Source: Tausonia pullulans (taxonomy: Eukaryota > Basidiomycota > Tremellomycetes > Cystofilobasidiales > Mrakiaceae). Taken from it: DNA of 64,000 bases. Of this stretch, positions 23,801 to 35,804 are shown piece after piece (positions within the stretch are counted from its first letter, which is position 1; every line of letters begins with the position of its first letter). The notes beneath the pieces are model-generated. The model was not told where the DNA came from, did no database searches, and saw nothing but the letters and a program-made list of their open reading frames with translations. A program made the position numbers and the translations under genes. Location: positions 310,001 through 374,000 of the forward strand of contig OX637634.1 of NCBI GenBank assembly GCA_951802195.1. Reading direction: 5' to 3'.

Positions 23801-24093
23801 CAGAACGGATGACCCCACGAACGATGACGGGATAGAGAAAGAAGAGATGATCTAGCGAGGGAGGAAGGAAGGGAGGGAGGGGGGTGGAGTGCACAGATGG
23901 CCAGCGGGGAAAACCGAAGACGGAGATGTGCCCTGCCATTGGTTGCGTCTCAAGGACCCTTACTATCAACATCTATTGATCGATTAGCTCAGTTGGTTAG
24001 AGCGTGGTGCTAATAACGCCAAGGTCGCGGGTTCGACCCCCTCATTGATCATTCTCTTTTGCCTCTTTCACTCTCAGACCCTTGGTGGTTGGC
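23801..24093 (-). repeat. Right arm of the inverted repeat
   Basis: This is the reverse complement of 22863-23156 and carries the plus-strand tRNA-Ile copy. The outer ends have no obvious target-site duplication, and no transposase lies between the arms. It therefore looks like an inverted segmental duplication rather than a DNA transposon. Confidence 0.93.
23978..24051 (+). tRNA. tRNA-Ile (anticodon AAU), second copy
   Basis: The sequence is identical to the minus-strand copy at 22905-22978: the same acceptor, D, anticodon (AAU) and T arms, with TTTT at 24057-24060 as the probable Pol III terminator. The two genes are divergent: their 5' ends face each other across about 1 kb and transcription runs outward. 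Confidence 0.95.
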
Positions 24094-24276
24094 AGGCAGC
24101 GATGCCTGTAAATCGCGTGGGTTGACGGAGACAGATGACGCTCTCTTCCGACCGTCTTCCCATCGACGTCCTTTCCTCTCGTTTCCCAATCAGGGCACAG
24201 ACGATTAGACAAATTGATACTATCACAAAAAATTGACGAGAACGTGAAGACCTCTTCTTTCTACTCTCCTTTCCAT

Positions 24277-24970
24277 CTAGAGCTTCTCCACTTCCTTCCG
24301 CGCATGGTTCACCTTCTTCGCGCCATCGAGCAGAGCGTCCGCGGTCCCCTTCTCCACGTCGACCTTGAGGTCGCGAGCATCCTTGGCGAGCCCGGAGAGT
24401 GTCGGTGAGGGCTCGGTCGTCGAGACATCGGCGGGTCGGTTGGTTTTAGCGTTGGCAGTGGCGGCGTCTGAACGACAGACCCACGAACGATCCACGACCT
24501 GATCAGCTTAGCTCGTTTGTCGCTTCGGCTCGGGAGCATCACGCATCCCCTCACCCCTCCTCCCATCCTGTCCGTCCGCCTCTTCATCTATCTATCCTCC
24601 GCGTCCTCCTCAACGACATTAGAACGAAAGGCATCACTCACCGGCACCCTCCTTCGCAGTGTCTGTCAGCTCCGCTGCCGCCTCCTTCGCGGCGGCGAAG
24701 ACCTGGTTCGCCTTGATCTTGGCTTCTTCCGCAAACTCGGCTGAAATCCATCGCACACGACGATCGCGGGCGTTAGATATACGTAGGAGGACGGGAAAAA
24801 GAGTGGGGTGAGAGGAGGGGCGCACCGGCAGAGTCGACCACGGTCTTGAGGGGGACGGGGGAGGCGTGGAAGAAACGAGTGGAGAAAGGGGGGGCGAGGG
24901 TGGTAGGAGGAGGTACTCGGGCGAGCATCGCGATAGTGGCCGTGGATCGGCGGGCGGCGTAGGTGAACAT
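24277..24970 (-). CDS. Small predicted mitochondrial protein with alanine/lysine-rich helices
   Basis: Three exons (24826-24970, 24642-24740, 24277-24467) give 144 aa with consistent phases. The N-terminus MFTYAARRSTATIAMLARV...STRFFHASPVPLKTV looks like a mitochondrial presequence: Arg-rich, no acids, and an RFFHAS-type cleavage context. The mature part consists of amphipathic Ala/Lys/Glu helices (EEAKIKANQVFAAAKEAAAE, LTDTAKEGAG, AKDARDLKVDVEKG, ALLDGAKKVNHARKEVEKL) resembling LEA-like or membrane-surface coiled helices. No enzyme motif is present. The family was not recognised, and a role in organelle stress protection is only a guess. Confidence 0.65.
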
Positions 24971-25450
24971 CGAGTGTGATGTGTGTGTTTGGGTGAGAGG
25001 GGAGCGCTGAGAAAACTGGCTGGTGGGTACGGGTGAGCAAGTGGACGTTGGGGGAGAATATGAAGCGGAAGAAAGGCGAGGGAGACTGGGGAGAAAGAGA
25101 GAGAGAATGGGCAGAGCGTGCGATGAGGTCAGGGAGGGAGCCGAAGTGCCTCCGGGGAGGCTGGGCTGGGCTGGGCCCCTCCCCCCTTCATTTACGGATA
25201 AAGTGACGCCAGCACGCAAAAAGTACCTGGTTCTTTCTCTCTTCGTCACGGCGTGGAACGAAGCTTCCGGAGGACGGAGTTTCTCTGCGTGACGCTAGAC
25301 TGCCTCCTCCTTCAAGCGTGTGAGGAGAGTGGGGCTCGACGCTGGTAGGCCTCTTCTCCTTTCTCACAACGTCCGAGTCAGAATCGGAGAAGAAGTCTAT
25401 CGAATCGTAGATGTGAGTGCGTTGCGTAACCATGGCCCATCCCCCCTCGC
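24971..25450. other. Intergenic region, 0.48 kb
   Basis: This is the leader of the small mitochondrial protein and 3' DNA of the succinyl-CoA ligase gene. No feature was recognised. Confidence 0.4.
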
Positions 25451-27640
25451 TCAAGCAGCCATCTCGACAGCCTTCTGAGCGGCCTCGTCGAGCCCATCGA
25501 ATGGGTAGATCTTGAGCCCAGACTCCTTGATCATCGCCTTGGCCTCCTTGTCGGCCGTGCCCTGGAGACGAACGATGAGCGGAACCGTGAGGTTGAGCTC
25601 CTTGGTCGCCTTGATGATTCCCTCAGCGATGACGTCGCAGCGCATGATACCGCCGACTGGGAAAAGCGGGGTGTGGGTGAGTAAGGAGGAAAGAGGAAGA
25701 GAGCAGGAGTGAGGGAAGCAAGCAATAGAGGGGCGACTGACAGATGTTGACGAAGATCGACTTGACCTTGGGTTCGGAGAGAACAATCTCGAACGCCTTC
25801 TTGACGGCATCAGCGGTGGCTCCTCCTCCAACGTCGAGGAAGTCTAGAGAACAACACAATGTCAGCACCGGAACAGGCGAAACCAGGACAGCGCCCGCTC
25901 CTCCACTTACTCGCCGGCTGGCCTCCGTTGGCGGAGAGGACATCCATGGTAGCCATGGCAAGTCCCGCACCGTTGACGAGGCATCCAATGTTGCCGTCGA
26001 GCTTGATGAAGTTGAGCCCGTACTTGGCGGCGTCGACCTCACCCTGGTCCTCCTGGGTGATGTCCCGAAGAGCAAAGACGTCCTTCTGGCGGAACTCGGC
26101 GTTGTCGTCGAACCCGAACTTGGCGTCCATGCAGAGGATGGTGCCGTCGGCGAGCTCGCCCATCGGGTTGATCTCAATCTGGGTGGCGTCCTTCTCCTTG
26201 AAGATGGTGTAAAGGTTCTGGAACGTCTTGGCGGCCTGCTTGCGGGACTCCTCCGACTCGATGCCGATCTTGACAGCGACGTCGTAGGCCTCTGCGTCAG
26301 AGAGACCCTTCTCGAAGTCGATCGGGGTGGTGATGATGGCCGACGGGTCGTCATGGGCGACCTCCTCGATGTTCATACCACTGGTGGGAGATGAGGAGAG
26401 AGAGGGGGGAGAGGTGAGGGGGAGAGAATTGAGCAGGGGATCGAAGCTTGCAGACAGCGAGGGCACGGCGACTGACCCCTGAGCGGACGCGACGAGGACG
26501 GGGGTCTGGGTAGTGCGGTCGGCGAGGACGGCGACGTAGTACTCCTTAACGGGAGGGGTGCGCTCGGCGAGCATGACCTGGGACGAGTGAAAGTGTCAGC
26601 TGGAGAATAGAGAGAGAGGGCGGTCACGGACGCACGGCGTTGCAAACACGTCCGGCGGCGCCGGTTTGCTTGGTGATAAGGGACTCTCCGAGCATCTTGG
26701 AGGCGAACTCCTTAGCCTGGGCGGGCCTGACAGGATCGCAAAGCATCGTCGTCAGCTTGGAAGAGGCTAGACGATGGACAGGGGAGAAGTCAACTCACGA
26801 GTCGGTCATGTGAACTCCTCCCTGGAAGCCCGACGAGAAGTGTCCCTTTCCACGGCCACCGGCGAGGACCTGAGCCTTGATGACGAGCTCGTTCTGCTTG
26901 GAGCCTGATAGAGGGAGCGTAGTAGGGTCAGCGAGGACCGATCGAAGAGAAGAGAGGGGGGAGGAGCTCACCGAACGACTTTGCGACCTGCTCAGCCTCC
27001 TGGGCAGTGAAGGCAGGGAGGGCCTTGGGGGTGGCGATTCCGTACTGTAGAGGAGAGCGTCGCGCAAGCGATCAGCACGTGGGATCGGACAACCTGCGAG
27101 ACGTCCGTCCGGCGGGGCTGTTGAGGTCGAGGCGGCGCGAGAGCGCGCGCGACGGGGGGCGAAGGGCGAAGGCAGCAGACAGCAGACAGCCATGTCCGCG
27201 CGCTCGTCCCGGGGGGTGGACAGGATCGAGCCGGCAGGAGATAGACCAAGATGTCCTCCTGGGCAGCGGTACGAGACGACGGAGGGGAAGCACGGCCGGC
27301 GGCCTCACTGACGAGCCGATGCCGTCGTCCCCGTCCCCGTTGTCTCCCGAGGCCCGAGGCGAGATGATGGATGACCCTGCACCCGGTCGAGGCAAAGAGC
27401 AAGGCCCGCCGCTCGCCTGTCTCTTCCTCCAGGCTGCTCCCCGCTCCCCGCCATACACACTCGCCCGATGTCCCTCCGCCGGCTGAGGCGTCGCAAGAGG
27501 AAGGGCACGACGCAAGGGCGAAGACGAACCTCGTTGAGAAGCTTGACCGACTGGTACTCGTGGATGGAAAGCGCGCGACGGCCAATGGGGGCCTTGCCCT
27601 TGCTCGCACGGAGCGCGCCAGCGGCAGCCTTGGAGAACAT
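25451..27640 (-). CDS. LSC2: Succinyl-CoA ligase beta subunit, mitochondrial
   Basis: This TCA-cycle enzyme makes succinate and a nucleoside triphosphate from succinyl-CoA together with the alpha subunit. Eight exons (27530-27640, 26972-27044, 26799-26904, 26636-26726, 26477-26577, 25911-26380, 25742-25843, 25451-25656) give 419 aa. A short basic presequence is followed by [20 protein letters not shown], the start of the ATP-grasp domain, then [56 protein letters not shown] and [20 protein letters not shown]. The CoA-ligase domain continues with [31 protein letters not shown] and VRLQGT. All family landmarks are present and uninterrupted. ADP or GDP preference cannot be told by eye. Intron 1 is 485 bp. 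Confidence 0.95.
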
Positions 27641-29691
27641 ACTGAGGGAGAGAGGAGAGGTGGGGGATGGAGGGAGGGAGAGCGTGGTGGTGGTGGTTGC
27701 TGGGCAGAGAGCGAAGGAGGAGATCCATCGTCTCCCGCCCTGCGCCTGCCGTCCGCTTCTTTCGCTCCTCGCCCAGCCGGCCGACCGAGTTGAGCCGACG
27801 AAGCGGCCACAGCAGCGGCAGCCAGCGGGCGTCTGTGCGTCGGTCTGCCTGGTCTCTTTCTCCGGGTGCCATCTCCGCTCTTTCTTGTCTGTCGCTGAGC
27901 TCAATGGAAACACATTTCATGGCATGGGGCAAAGGAAAACAAGAGCGTGCAAGGCATGTGGCCCAACCTAATTCCATCCCTGCATAGAAAAGGGATTGCT
28001 CCCTCTCGCGCCTAGCAATGGACGCCGCAGACTCTGGACTCAAGGTGGTCCGTCTCCCGAGAGAGACCTGGTCTGGCGAACCTTCAAACGCCCAGCGGAG
28101 GACCGCTGGGCGAGGCGAGAGACTGGTCCCGCCCCAACGGGCAGGGCATGAGCGGGGGAGTCGTCGTCGGCTCGTCGTGGTTGGAAGGAAGGGAGGGGAG
28201 GCCGGGGAGGAGAGAAACCGCAAGAGGCCACGGCGGGCGAGGGTCCATGCTGACGGCCCTCTTTCTTCTCTCGTCCAAAAAGCTGCCCGCTCTTCTCTCT
28301 TTCGTCCAACAACGACCACCCCCCTGCAGCAGACTCGACCCCTTCCGAGGACGCAGCGCAGGGCTGGCCGAGCCTCTGGGCTCGTGCCAGTGGTTCCTGG
28401 CCAACCATTCTCGACGTCTCCTTTTCTCCAGACGGAACCCGTGAGTCTCTTCGCCTTCCGACCCTCCTTCCACCTTCTCCCTTCATCTCTCCAACGCGTG
28501 ATGAGAAAAACTACAGCAAAGTGGGAATCTCTCCTAAATCAATTGAGGACACCATATTACTATTGCTCTCTGATACCACCCACACACACGCCTTCCGCTC
28601 TTTGATCGATCGCCGTCTCGTCTGGAAGACTTCGAGCTGACCGAAGCTGTCTTGCCTCCTCTCGTCTCTGTGCGATCAGGCTTAGGCGGACTTCCTGTTT
28701 GGGTCGGCGACTCTTTCCTCTCCGTCTGATCCTTCCGCCGTTGAACGTGAGTGTCCTCATTCTCTTGCTCCCGTTGTCGGTCTCCATCCCCTTCCCCCAT
28801 CTTTCAAAATGATTCAACCATTTTCATGCACCACACTTACTGTCCTTCGCGGACGATGGTGATAACCGAAACACACCAAACTTTTAAGTTTATGATTCCC
28901 TACTGCATTGTCGTCTTCTGCTCTGCTCGCTTGCTTCGGCGGCGACGGCAGCAGCGGCGCGCGGTACTCTATCCCTGTCATCGCAACACCCCTTCCGTGG
29001 CCTCTGGCCTTTGCCTTGATCGAGCAGCTGTTGACCTTCTTTTGCTGTCTGTCGCTTCTGCTCAGTATCCCTCGACTATGTGCTCTTCAGTCCTCTTGTT
29101 CTCGTCACTCAACCCTTCACCTCGCCAAGGTTTGCTTTCTCAGCGATCTGAGATGACTTCTCGCGTCTGTTACGCAGACCAATGCTCTCCTTCCGTGCCA
29201 ATGCCATGTTCTTTCTATCTCATCCCAGGGTTCAATGTTGCCGTTTCAGCGAAGATGGAGTGATGAAGATTGTGGCCTGAGCATGAAGGGCTCGAACGCG
29301 CTCGTGACCCCCTCCCCCTCATAAGAGCGCTATTTTTATCCGCCTTCTCCTATATGAACATGATAACTAGAGATTGCTAAAGAGAAAGAGCACACATGTA
29401 CGAGGCTTCGAAAGATCAGCGAGCCCTGTCGTTGTCAAGGAGTCGTCGTAACGAGCAAGACGCGGATTTGGGTCGAAACCGTCATCTCGCCGATTTCGAC
29501 TTCGACTTCGACCCCTTCTGACCGTCTGTCTGTCGCCCCTCACCGTCTCGTTCGCTCTCCACGGCCGTCGACTTTCGCCTGTTCAGCCAGCAAGGCATCT
29601 CTTGTTCGAACGACAGTAGAGCGAGACGCATCTCCCTCCCTCCAGAACCCACTCCTCTTCCTCTCCTTCGCGCTCGCGCCTGTCCCCGACG
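27641..29691. other. Intergenic region between divergent LSC2 and NUP170, 2.05 kb
   Basis: Both promoters must lie here. Several long frames overlap on both strands between 27.6 and 28.5 kb, but none has a domain signature, signal peptide or consistent splicing. The right half is AT-richer with CT-rich patches, consistent with a leader for NUP170. No RNA gene was recognised. Confidence 0.45.
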
Positions 29692-32600
29692 ATGGCTGCG
29701 CTCTCCTCCTCGGCCTCTCGCCCTCGGTTCCCTGGACCACCCAACGGATCGTCATCGTTCTCTCGGCCGTCGCTCTCGCAGCAACAGCAGCAGCCACTGC
29801 TGTACCCGCAACTGCCCTTGTCCCCGTCCCAACAGCAGCAGCAGCAGCAGGCGCCGTCGCAACAGGCCTCGTTGTCCGCCTCTGCGGCAGCGCTGCCGTC
29901 GAAGGAGGAAGACCCCGTGTATGATCCGCTTGAGCGGGCGGGCAAGATCGTCGGCGAGCAGCTCTCGAGAGACTCAAGTCTCATTGGCGAGCTTGGCGAG
30001 GGTCTTCAGGGTGGGCTCCCGGTCGTCGCGTTCAACATCCGTACGGCGAGTTGAAGGCTGACGAAACGCGTCGCTTGTTGGCTTCCCCCCCTCCCCCCTT
30101 CAGGCACCTCGTCTGGAGCATACACGCTCCCCCCGAGCCCCAACTTTGCGCCGTTCGTCAAGAAGCAGACGTACACCATCCCTGATGGTCTCTTTGCCGA
30201 GTACGAAGGTTCGTCTCGTCGCGCGCGCAACACGCGTCCTTGCCCCTGGCTCTCTTGTAGATATTGACTGATACGCACCCGTGTCTCTACTTAGCTCTCA
30301 CGCACAAGTGCTTCATGGGCATCTTCCCTGAGATTGACCGTGCGTGGATGACGATCGACAACAAACTGTTCCTCTGGGACTTCAAGGAGAGGTGCGTCCG
30401 ACTTCTCGCTCTCTTTGAAGCGTTGAGTAGTGTGTTGATGAGCTTTGCTTCCTCGATGCACGCTATTGCTCCTCAACAGTGCCGACTTCAGCCGCTATGA
30501 CGAGCAGAGCGAGATCATCGTCCACGTCGGCCTCGTCCCGGCCAAGCCTGGTGGGTGCTCGATGTTACACGACTCCTTCCCCTTTCTTGCGCGCGACGAC
30601 GATCACGACGACGACGCGCCTCTCGAAGTGACCTCGCCGCTGACTGGCCACCTCCCCCCCAGGTGTCTTCATCCCCGAGATCACCCACCTTCTCGTCCTC
30701 TGCACGCCGACGACCCTCCACCTCCTCGGTCTCTCACGCTCCGCGGGGGACATCACTCTTTACGCAACGGATCTCTCCATCCCGACGGACGGCATCTCCA
30801 TGACGGACGTTGTCGCCATGCCTTCGGGCCGGGCCTTTATGGCGGGGTCCGACGGCTGCCTCTACGAGATGCAGTATCGTGCCGACGAGGGATGGTTCAC
30901 CAAGCGGTGCGGACTCGTCAACTGGACAGGGCCTGGCGGAGGACTTCTTGGTGGACTTGTCCCAGAATTCCTTAAGGGCAAGACCGAAGGTGAGTTCTCA
31001 GCTTAAGGACGACGACGGCGACGACGACGACGACAGACGGACACAGACCTGACCTGACCTCGCCTTCGCGCAGACCCCATCATCCACCTGACACTTGACG
31101 CGACACGCTCCGTCATCTACGCACTCACCTCGTCCGACGCGATCGAGCTCTACCTCATCGACGGCGAAGCCGGTCTCACCAAGGTCGCCCGCGCCTCAGA
31201 GCTTCACCGAACGGCGCTCATGCTGGCGCCCGGAGCCCAGACCCAGCTCGATGCCCGTGGGTTCGTTATCCGGAGCGTCTCGGCCATCACCCGCGGCGAG
31301 GGCGAAAGTGGAGCCCAGATGGTTGCTGTCACGGGTCGGGGTGTGAGGCTCTACTTCTCGTACCATCGAAGGGGATACGGTGGGATTCGCACTACAGGAG
31401 GACCCCCGACGGCTCTCGAGCTCGTCCACGTCCGACTTCCGCCGACCAACCTCACCATCGGCGCGCCTCAACAACAATTCGCGTCCCCTGCTGGTGCCAA
31501 TGGCGGTGGTAGCTACGGACAGCAGCAGGTCTCACCGCCAATTAAGTTTAATTCGCTCACGGCCGCCGCGGGCGTCTTCGGGGGCATATTCGTCGGGCCT
31601 CAGCCGACGGCAGCCGACAACGTCGAGATCCTCCTTCTTACGACCCCAGACCTCGGCCGGCTCTCTCAGCCCCCTTCCCCTCCTCAACAGCAGCAGCAGA
31701 CCTTGAGTTCCTCCTCGTCCTACTACGGCTCCTCGACCATCTCCACGCCCGTCGCGGCCATCCGACCGGCCCTGACGGAGCAGGCGTACGCTCTCCCCAT
31801 CGATGGCCGCACCTGGGCAATCGCCGAGGTCCCCCATCCTCTCTCGGGCGCCATGGCTGCTCCTCCTGCGCTCCTTGTCCCTGGACGAGGAGAGCTCAAG
31901 CTCAACGAACTCGCGGCTCAGACGAGGTCTGCCCAGAGGATGCTGTTGGTGCTCTCGAGTGAGGGAATGCACGTCATCGCAAAGCAGAGGCCCGTCGATG
32001 TTCTCAAGGCCGTCCTGGATTCAGGCGCGAGCGGTCGCGAGGGCGAGATCAAGGCGTTCTTCGACAAGTGAGTTGGTGACGCGCTGCTCTCTAGTTGCTG
32101 TGTGCTCCCTTGGCGGTCCAATCTGATTCAAATTCTCCATCCTCTTCCACCTACAGCTATGGTCGAGACCAATCCTGCGCAATGTGCCTCGCTCTCGCCT
32201 CCGCCCCTGAGCCTTCCTCCGCCATGGGCGACAGCAGCCATCTCTCGTCTGCTATCCCCGGCCCCGTCTCCCCCGATGCCGTCGCAGGTGCCAAGCGGCT
32301 CTTCTATGAGTTCGGTGGCCAGCCCGTCAAGGTCGACCGAGGGTTCGGCGTCTCAGGCCAGTCGAGCACGCAGATCTTCTACAGCGGGAGGCGGGAGGGC
32401 CTCGCGATTTACTTTGCGAGGCTGCTAAGGCCTGTTTGGAGGGAGAAGCTCACGAGCCTCTCGTGAGTGCTGTTTCGAGCCCTTCTATCGTCGTCGCATG
32501 CCGGCTGACTCATGCGACCTTTGTTGCAGCCCCGTTCCTGGGAATCCGAATCAGCAGGTCAGCAACGTCTCTGACCAGACGCTGGTGTCTGTCCAGCGGG

Positions 32601-35383
32601 ACCTCATGTGCCTCAAGACGTTCATCGAACAGTAAGTCTTCAGCCACTGATCTTCCCGTTCTCCAGGAGCTCACATCCCTCTCTCCCCAAATCAGGAATG
32701 GCGCCCTCTTTGCCTCGGGCCCGCCGACCGAGTATCCCTCGGACCGAGCGTCTAATATCGAGGCCTGGAAGGCCGAGCACGCCTCGCTCGCAGCCATCGT
32801 CGCGCTCGTGACGCAGGCGATCGAGGCTATCTCGTTTGTTCTCTTGCTCGTCGACTACAAGCTGCCGGAGACGGTCGCAAAGTGCGCTTTCTCTTCCCTT
32901 TTAGCCCATGCGATCAATGGCTGACACGGCTGGGCCGTCCACCAGCTGCACGGTCGAGATTCAGCGAGCGCTCCTTGGTCTTACGTACCAGGACCTCCTA
33001 ACGACCAAAGCTGGTCGAGATGTCGCTCGGAGCATCGTCAACGCCGTCATCTACCAGCAGATCAGCCAGCAAATCAGTGTAAGTTCTTCCTCGTCTACCT
33101 TCCATCCATTCAACGAGGAGGAGTCGACCATACTCACCCTTCCGCCTGCCCCACCTTGCAGATCGACACTATCAGCGAGATCCTTCAGCAACGGTGCGGC
33201 TCGTTCTGCCGCGCAGACGACGTTATTCTCTTCAAGGCTATCGAGGGCATGCGCAAGGCCAAGGAGACGCGCGACCCGATCGAGCGGAGAGAGTCTCTGC
33301 GCGAGTCTCTTCGGTGGGCCGCTCCCCTGAGTCTCGCTGCCAGTCTCTCACCCCACTGACCCCTTCTCGTTGACAGTCTCTTCGGAAAGGGCACCTCCAA
33401 CCTCTCGCTCGCCAAGCTCCAAGAGACCTGCGCCGAGTACCGTTCGCTCCACTTCCCGACGGGCGCGATCGAACTCCCGCTGAAGTGCGCCCAGGACTGG
33501 GACCCGTCGGCCCAGGGACTCGGCTATTGGAACGATGGCGAGATTTCCGGGGACCCGCGCAAGGCCTTATACGACAGGAGGCGAGAGTGCTACGAATGCG
33601 TCTTTGAGACGCTGCTGGCGTTCGATAAGATGCTGGACGACGAGTTCTCTGGTAAGGGCGCAAGGGCTGCCAACGGTGAATATGCTGGCTTCTGGTCTCG
33701 TTTTTGGGATGGAATGGGGCGTGCTGACGGTATCTTTTGGATACTCAGGCTCCGGCGAGGAGATTGAAACCCTTCGCGCCAACGCATACAACCAGGCGCT
33801 CTCGTCCGAGGATCCGCTCTTCCATGCCTCTCTCTACGACTGGCTCGTCAGCCGACGTATGACGGACCAGCTGCTTGAGGTGCGTTGCCCGCGCGCCTTG
33901 TCACCTCCAGCACGATGATCTCTGACGGACTTCCCTTCTCTCGCTCGCCAGATTCGGACCCCGTTCATCGAGAGGTACCTCTCGAGGGAACCCATTACCC
34001 AGGAGCGATCAGAGCTTCTCTGGCAGTACCACGTCCGTAACGGGCACTACGGTGCTGCCGCGATCGTCCAGGCGAACCTCGCTCAATCCCTCGAGTAAGC
34101 TGTACCTCTTGCATCTCGCGTGGTCGCTCAACGCCGACTGACTGGTACAACCACCTCTCTCTCTCTCTAGAATCGACCTCCCGCTCGACCGACGTCTCGA
34201 GTACCTCACCCTCGCCGTCGCCAACGCCAAGTCGTCCGGCTCGTCCCGGATCTCGTCGTCCGTCGAGTTCCTTACAGACCTCGAGGAGAAACTCGACGTT
34301 GCCCAGGTCCAGATCGAGGTCTTCCGGACCATCTACGAGCACACCGACATGGACGAGGCACTCAAGGCGGCACTGATGGCGAAGTTGAATGAGAGATTGC
34401 TCACCATCTCCGAGGTGAACACTTTGCTCTTGGCGCAGATGAATATCGGTGAACGGACGGACGTCAAACTGACTTTTGCGTGCCACCCATCAGCTGTACC
34501 TCGACTTTGCTGAGCCGTTCCAGTTGCTCGAGGTCATCCTGCTCATCCTCCACACCTCGGACCACCGGGACCCGGCCCTCGTCTCCAAGACGTGGGAGTC
34601 CATCATCGAGTCGAGTGTGTTACCTCTCCCCTCTCGCCTACATTTGATGTGAACCTGACTCGTTTCACCTTTTCCTTCCAGCTGCTGAGCAAGCTGGAGG
34701 CGACGCCCTGACTGCCATCTCGGGAGTCGTTTCTAGCCTCGGCCGACGCTTCTACCCTTCAGAGACGGCGTTCCCTCTCGGTCGGTCCCTTCTCTTGTCT
34801 TCTCTCTTGTCTGCTGTGGCCATGCTCATCACTCCCCTTCCCTTCTCACAGAGTTCCTCGGCCGCCTCCTTGAGGAGTACGCCTACGCTCACCGGACGAC
34901 GGCCGTCCCTGGGTGGGTGCCCAATATGCTCCGCGCGGCGGGCGTCGAGTGGGAGAGGATTTTCGATGTCTTCTATGTCATCTTTGAGGAGAAAGTGAGA
35001 GATCATCCCGATGGTTCGGCGCGTTTCGTTCATCAGCTGACTCTTCTTGACAGATGTACCCCTGGCAGAGCGAGGAGGCCGTCACGTTCCTTGCGTCGGA
35101 CATTGTCTCCCTCCTTGGGGACTGGTATGTCTTCATCGCTTGCTACTCTCTCTTCGCTCCAGAGCAGTGGCTGACTCTCCACTTGTTCCTTCACGCCAGG
35201 TACGCCGACTGGACCCGCTCGCAAACGTCGTATGACAAGCGGTCTTCCTCCGGAGCGCGATTCCCGTACCTCCAGATCGAGGAGTTCATCACGAGCTCGC
35301 TCATGCCATGCTTCCCGTCGATAGACGACCGAAGGGCCATGCAGCTCAAGGAACTTGTGTCGGTCATGCGGAGGTCGGCCTGA
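29692..35383 (+). CDS. NUP170: Nucleoporin Nup170/Nup155 (inner-ring scaffold)
   Basis: This is a structural protein of the nuclear pore inner ring. Twenty exons splice to exactly 1,410 codons plus stop; the largest is 31074-32067. After a Gln/Ser/Pro-rich N-terminus with polyQ, the beta-propeller begins (DPVYDPLERAGKIVGEQL, YTIPDGLFAEYEALTHKC, MGIFPEIDRAWMTIDNKLFL, WDFKESADFSRYDEQSEIIV), followed by ITHLLVLCTPTTLHLLGL and VWRE-type propeller strands. The C-terminal half is an alpha-solenoid with WYAD, YPWQSEEAV and the final helix ELVSVMRRSA. The opening of the propeller (WMTIDNKLFLWDF) is diagnostic for Nup155 homologues. A low-complexity Gly/Gln/Ser insertion sits inside the propeller around 31480-31750. 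Confidence 0.95.
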
Positions 35384-35804
35384 GGAGGGGTTGGTATGAG
35401 GGGCTGGTTGAGGGTGGATGATGGATGAACGATTTCTCCATGCGTTTTTCTTGTCTTGCTTGAAGGCGGGATGTTCACAAAGCGCAGCTGCCCTTGTCGC
35501 GTACGAGAAGCAATGGCCGATTCTCTCTGACGCTTTCGGAGTTGCATGCCAAGCCTCAAGCATCCCCATTTCCAAACGCCGAGAGCCCAGCTGACCATGC
35601 CACCCCCACATCCTGCGCATCGCTCGCTCAGTCTTGGATGGACAGAGAGAGGTCGGTGGCCAGAGCGCCCGGCAACTCGTCTGGCCGGAGGTCGCCGGTC
35701 GCCGGTCGTTCGTCCTCATCATGTCCATCCTCTCTCTCTCTGTCTCTTCTCCCCCAACCCCCACTTGCTTTCTCCTCTCCTTCTCCGCCTTTCCGCCTTC
35801 TTCC
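35384..35804. other. Intergenic region, 0.42 kb
   Basis: This covers the NUP170 3' flank and the thioesterase promoter. The pyrimidine-rich stretch 35720-35800 before the ATG is typical of leaders in this window. Confidence 0.4.

Noticed and set aside
22863-24093. Inverted repeat as terminal repeats of a DNA transposon
   Set aside because: No transposase, no target-site duplication and functional tRNA genes inside both arms. A segmental inverted duplication explains it better.
27072-28319. 415-aa minus-strand frame overlapping the LSC2 5' end
   Set aside because: It runs through the LSC2 first exon and intron in the wrong frame and upstream DNA, with Arg/Ser/Pro-rich shadow composition.
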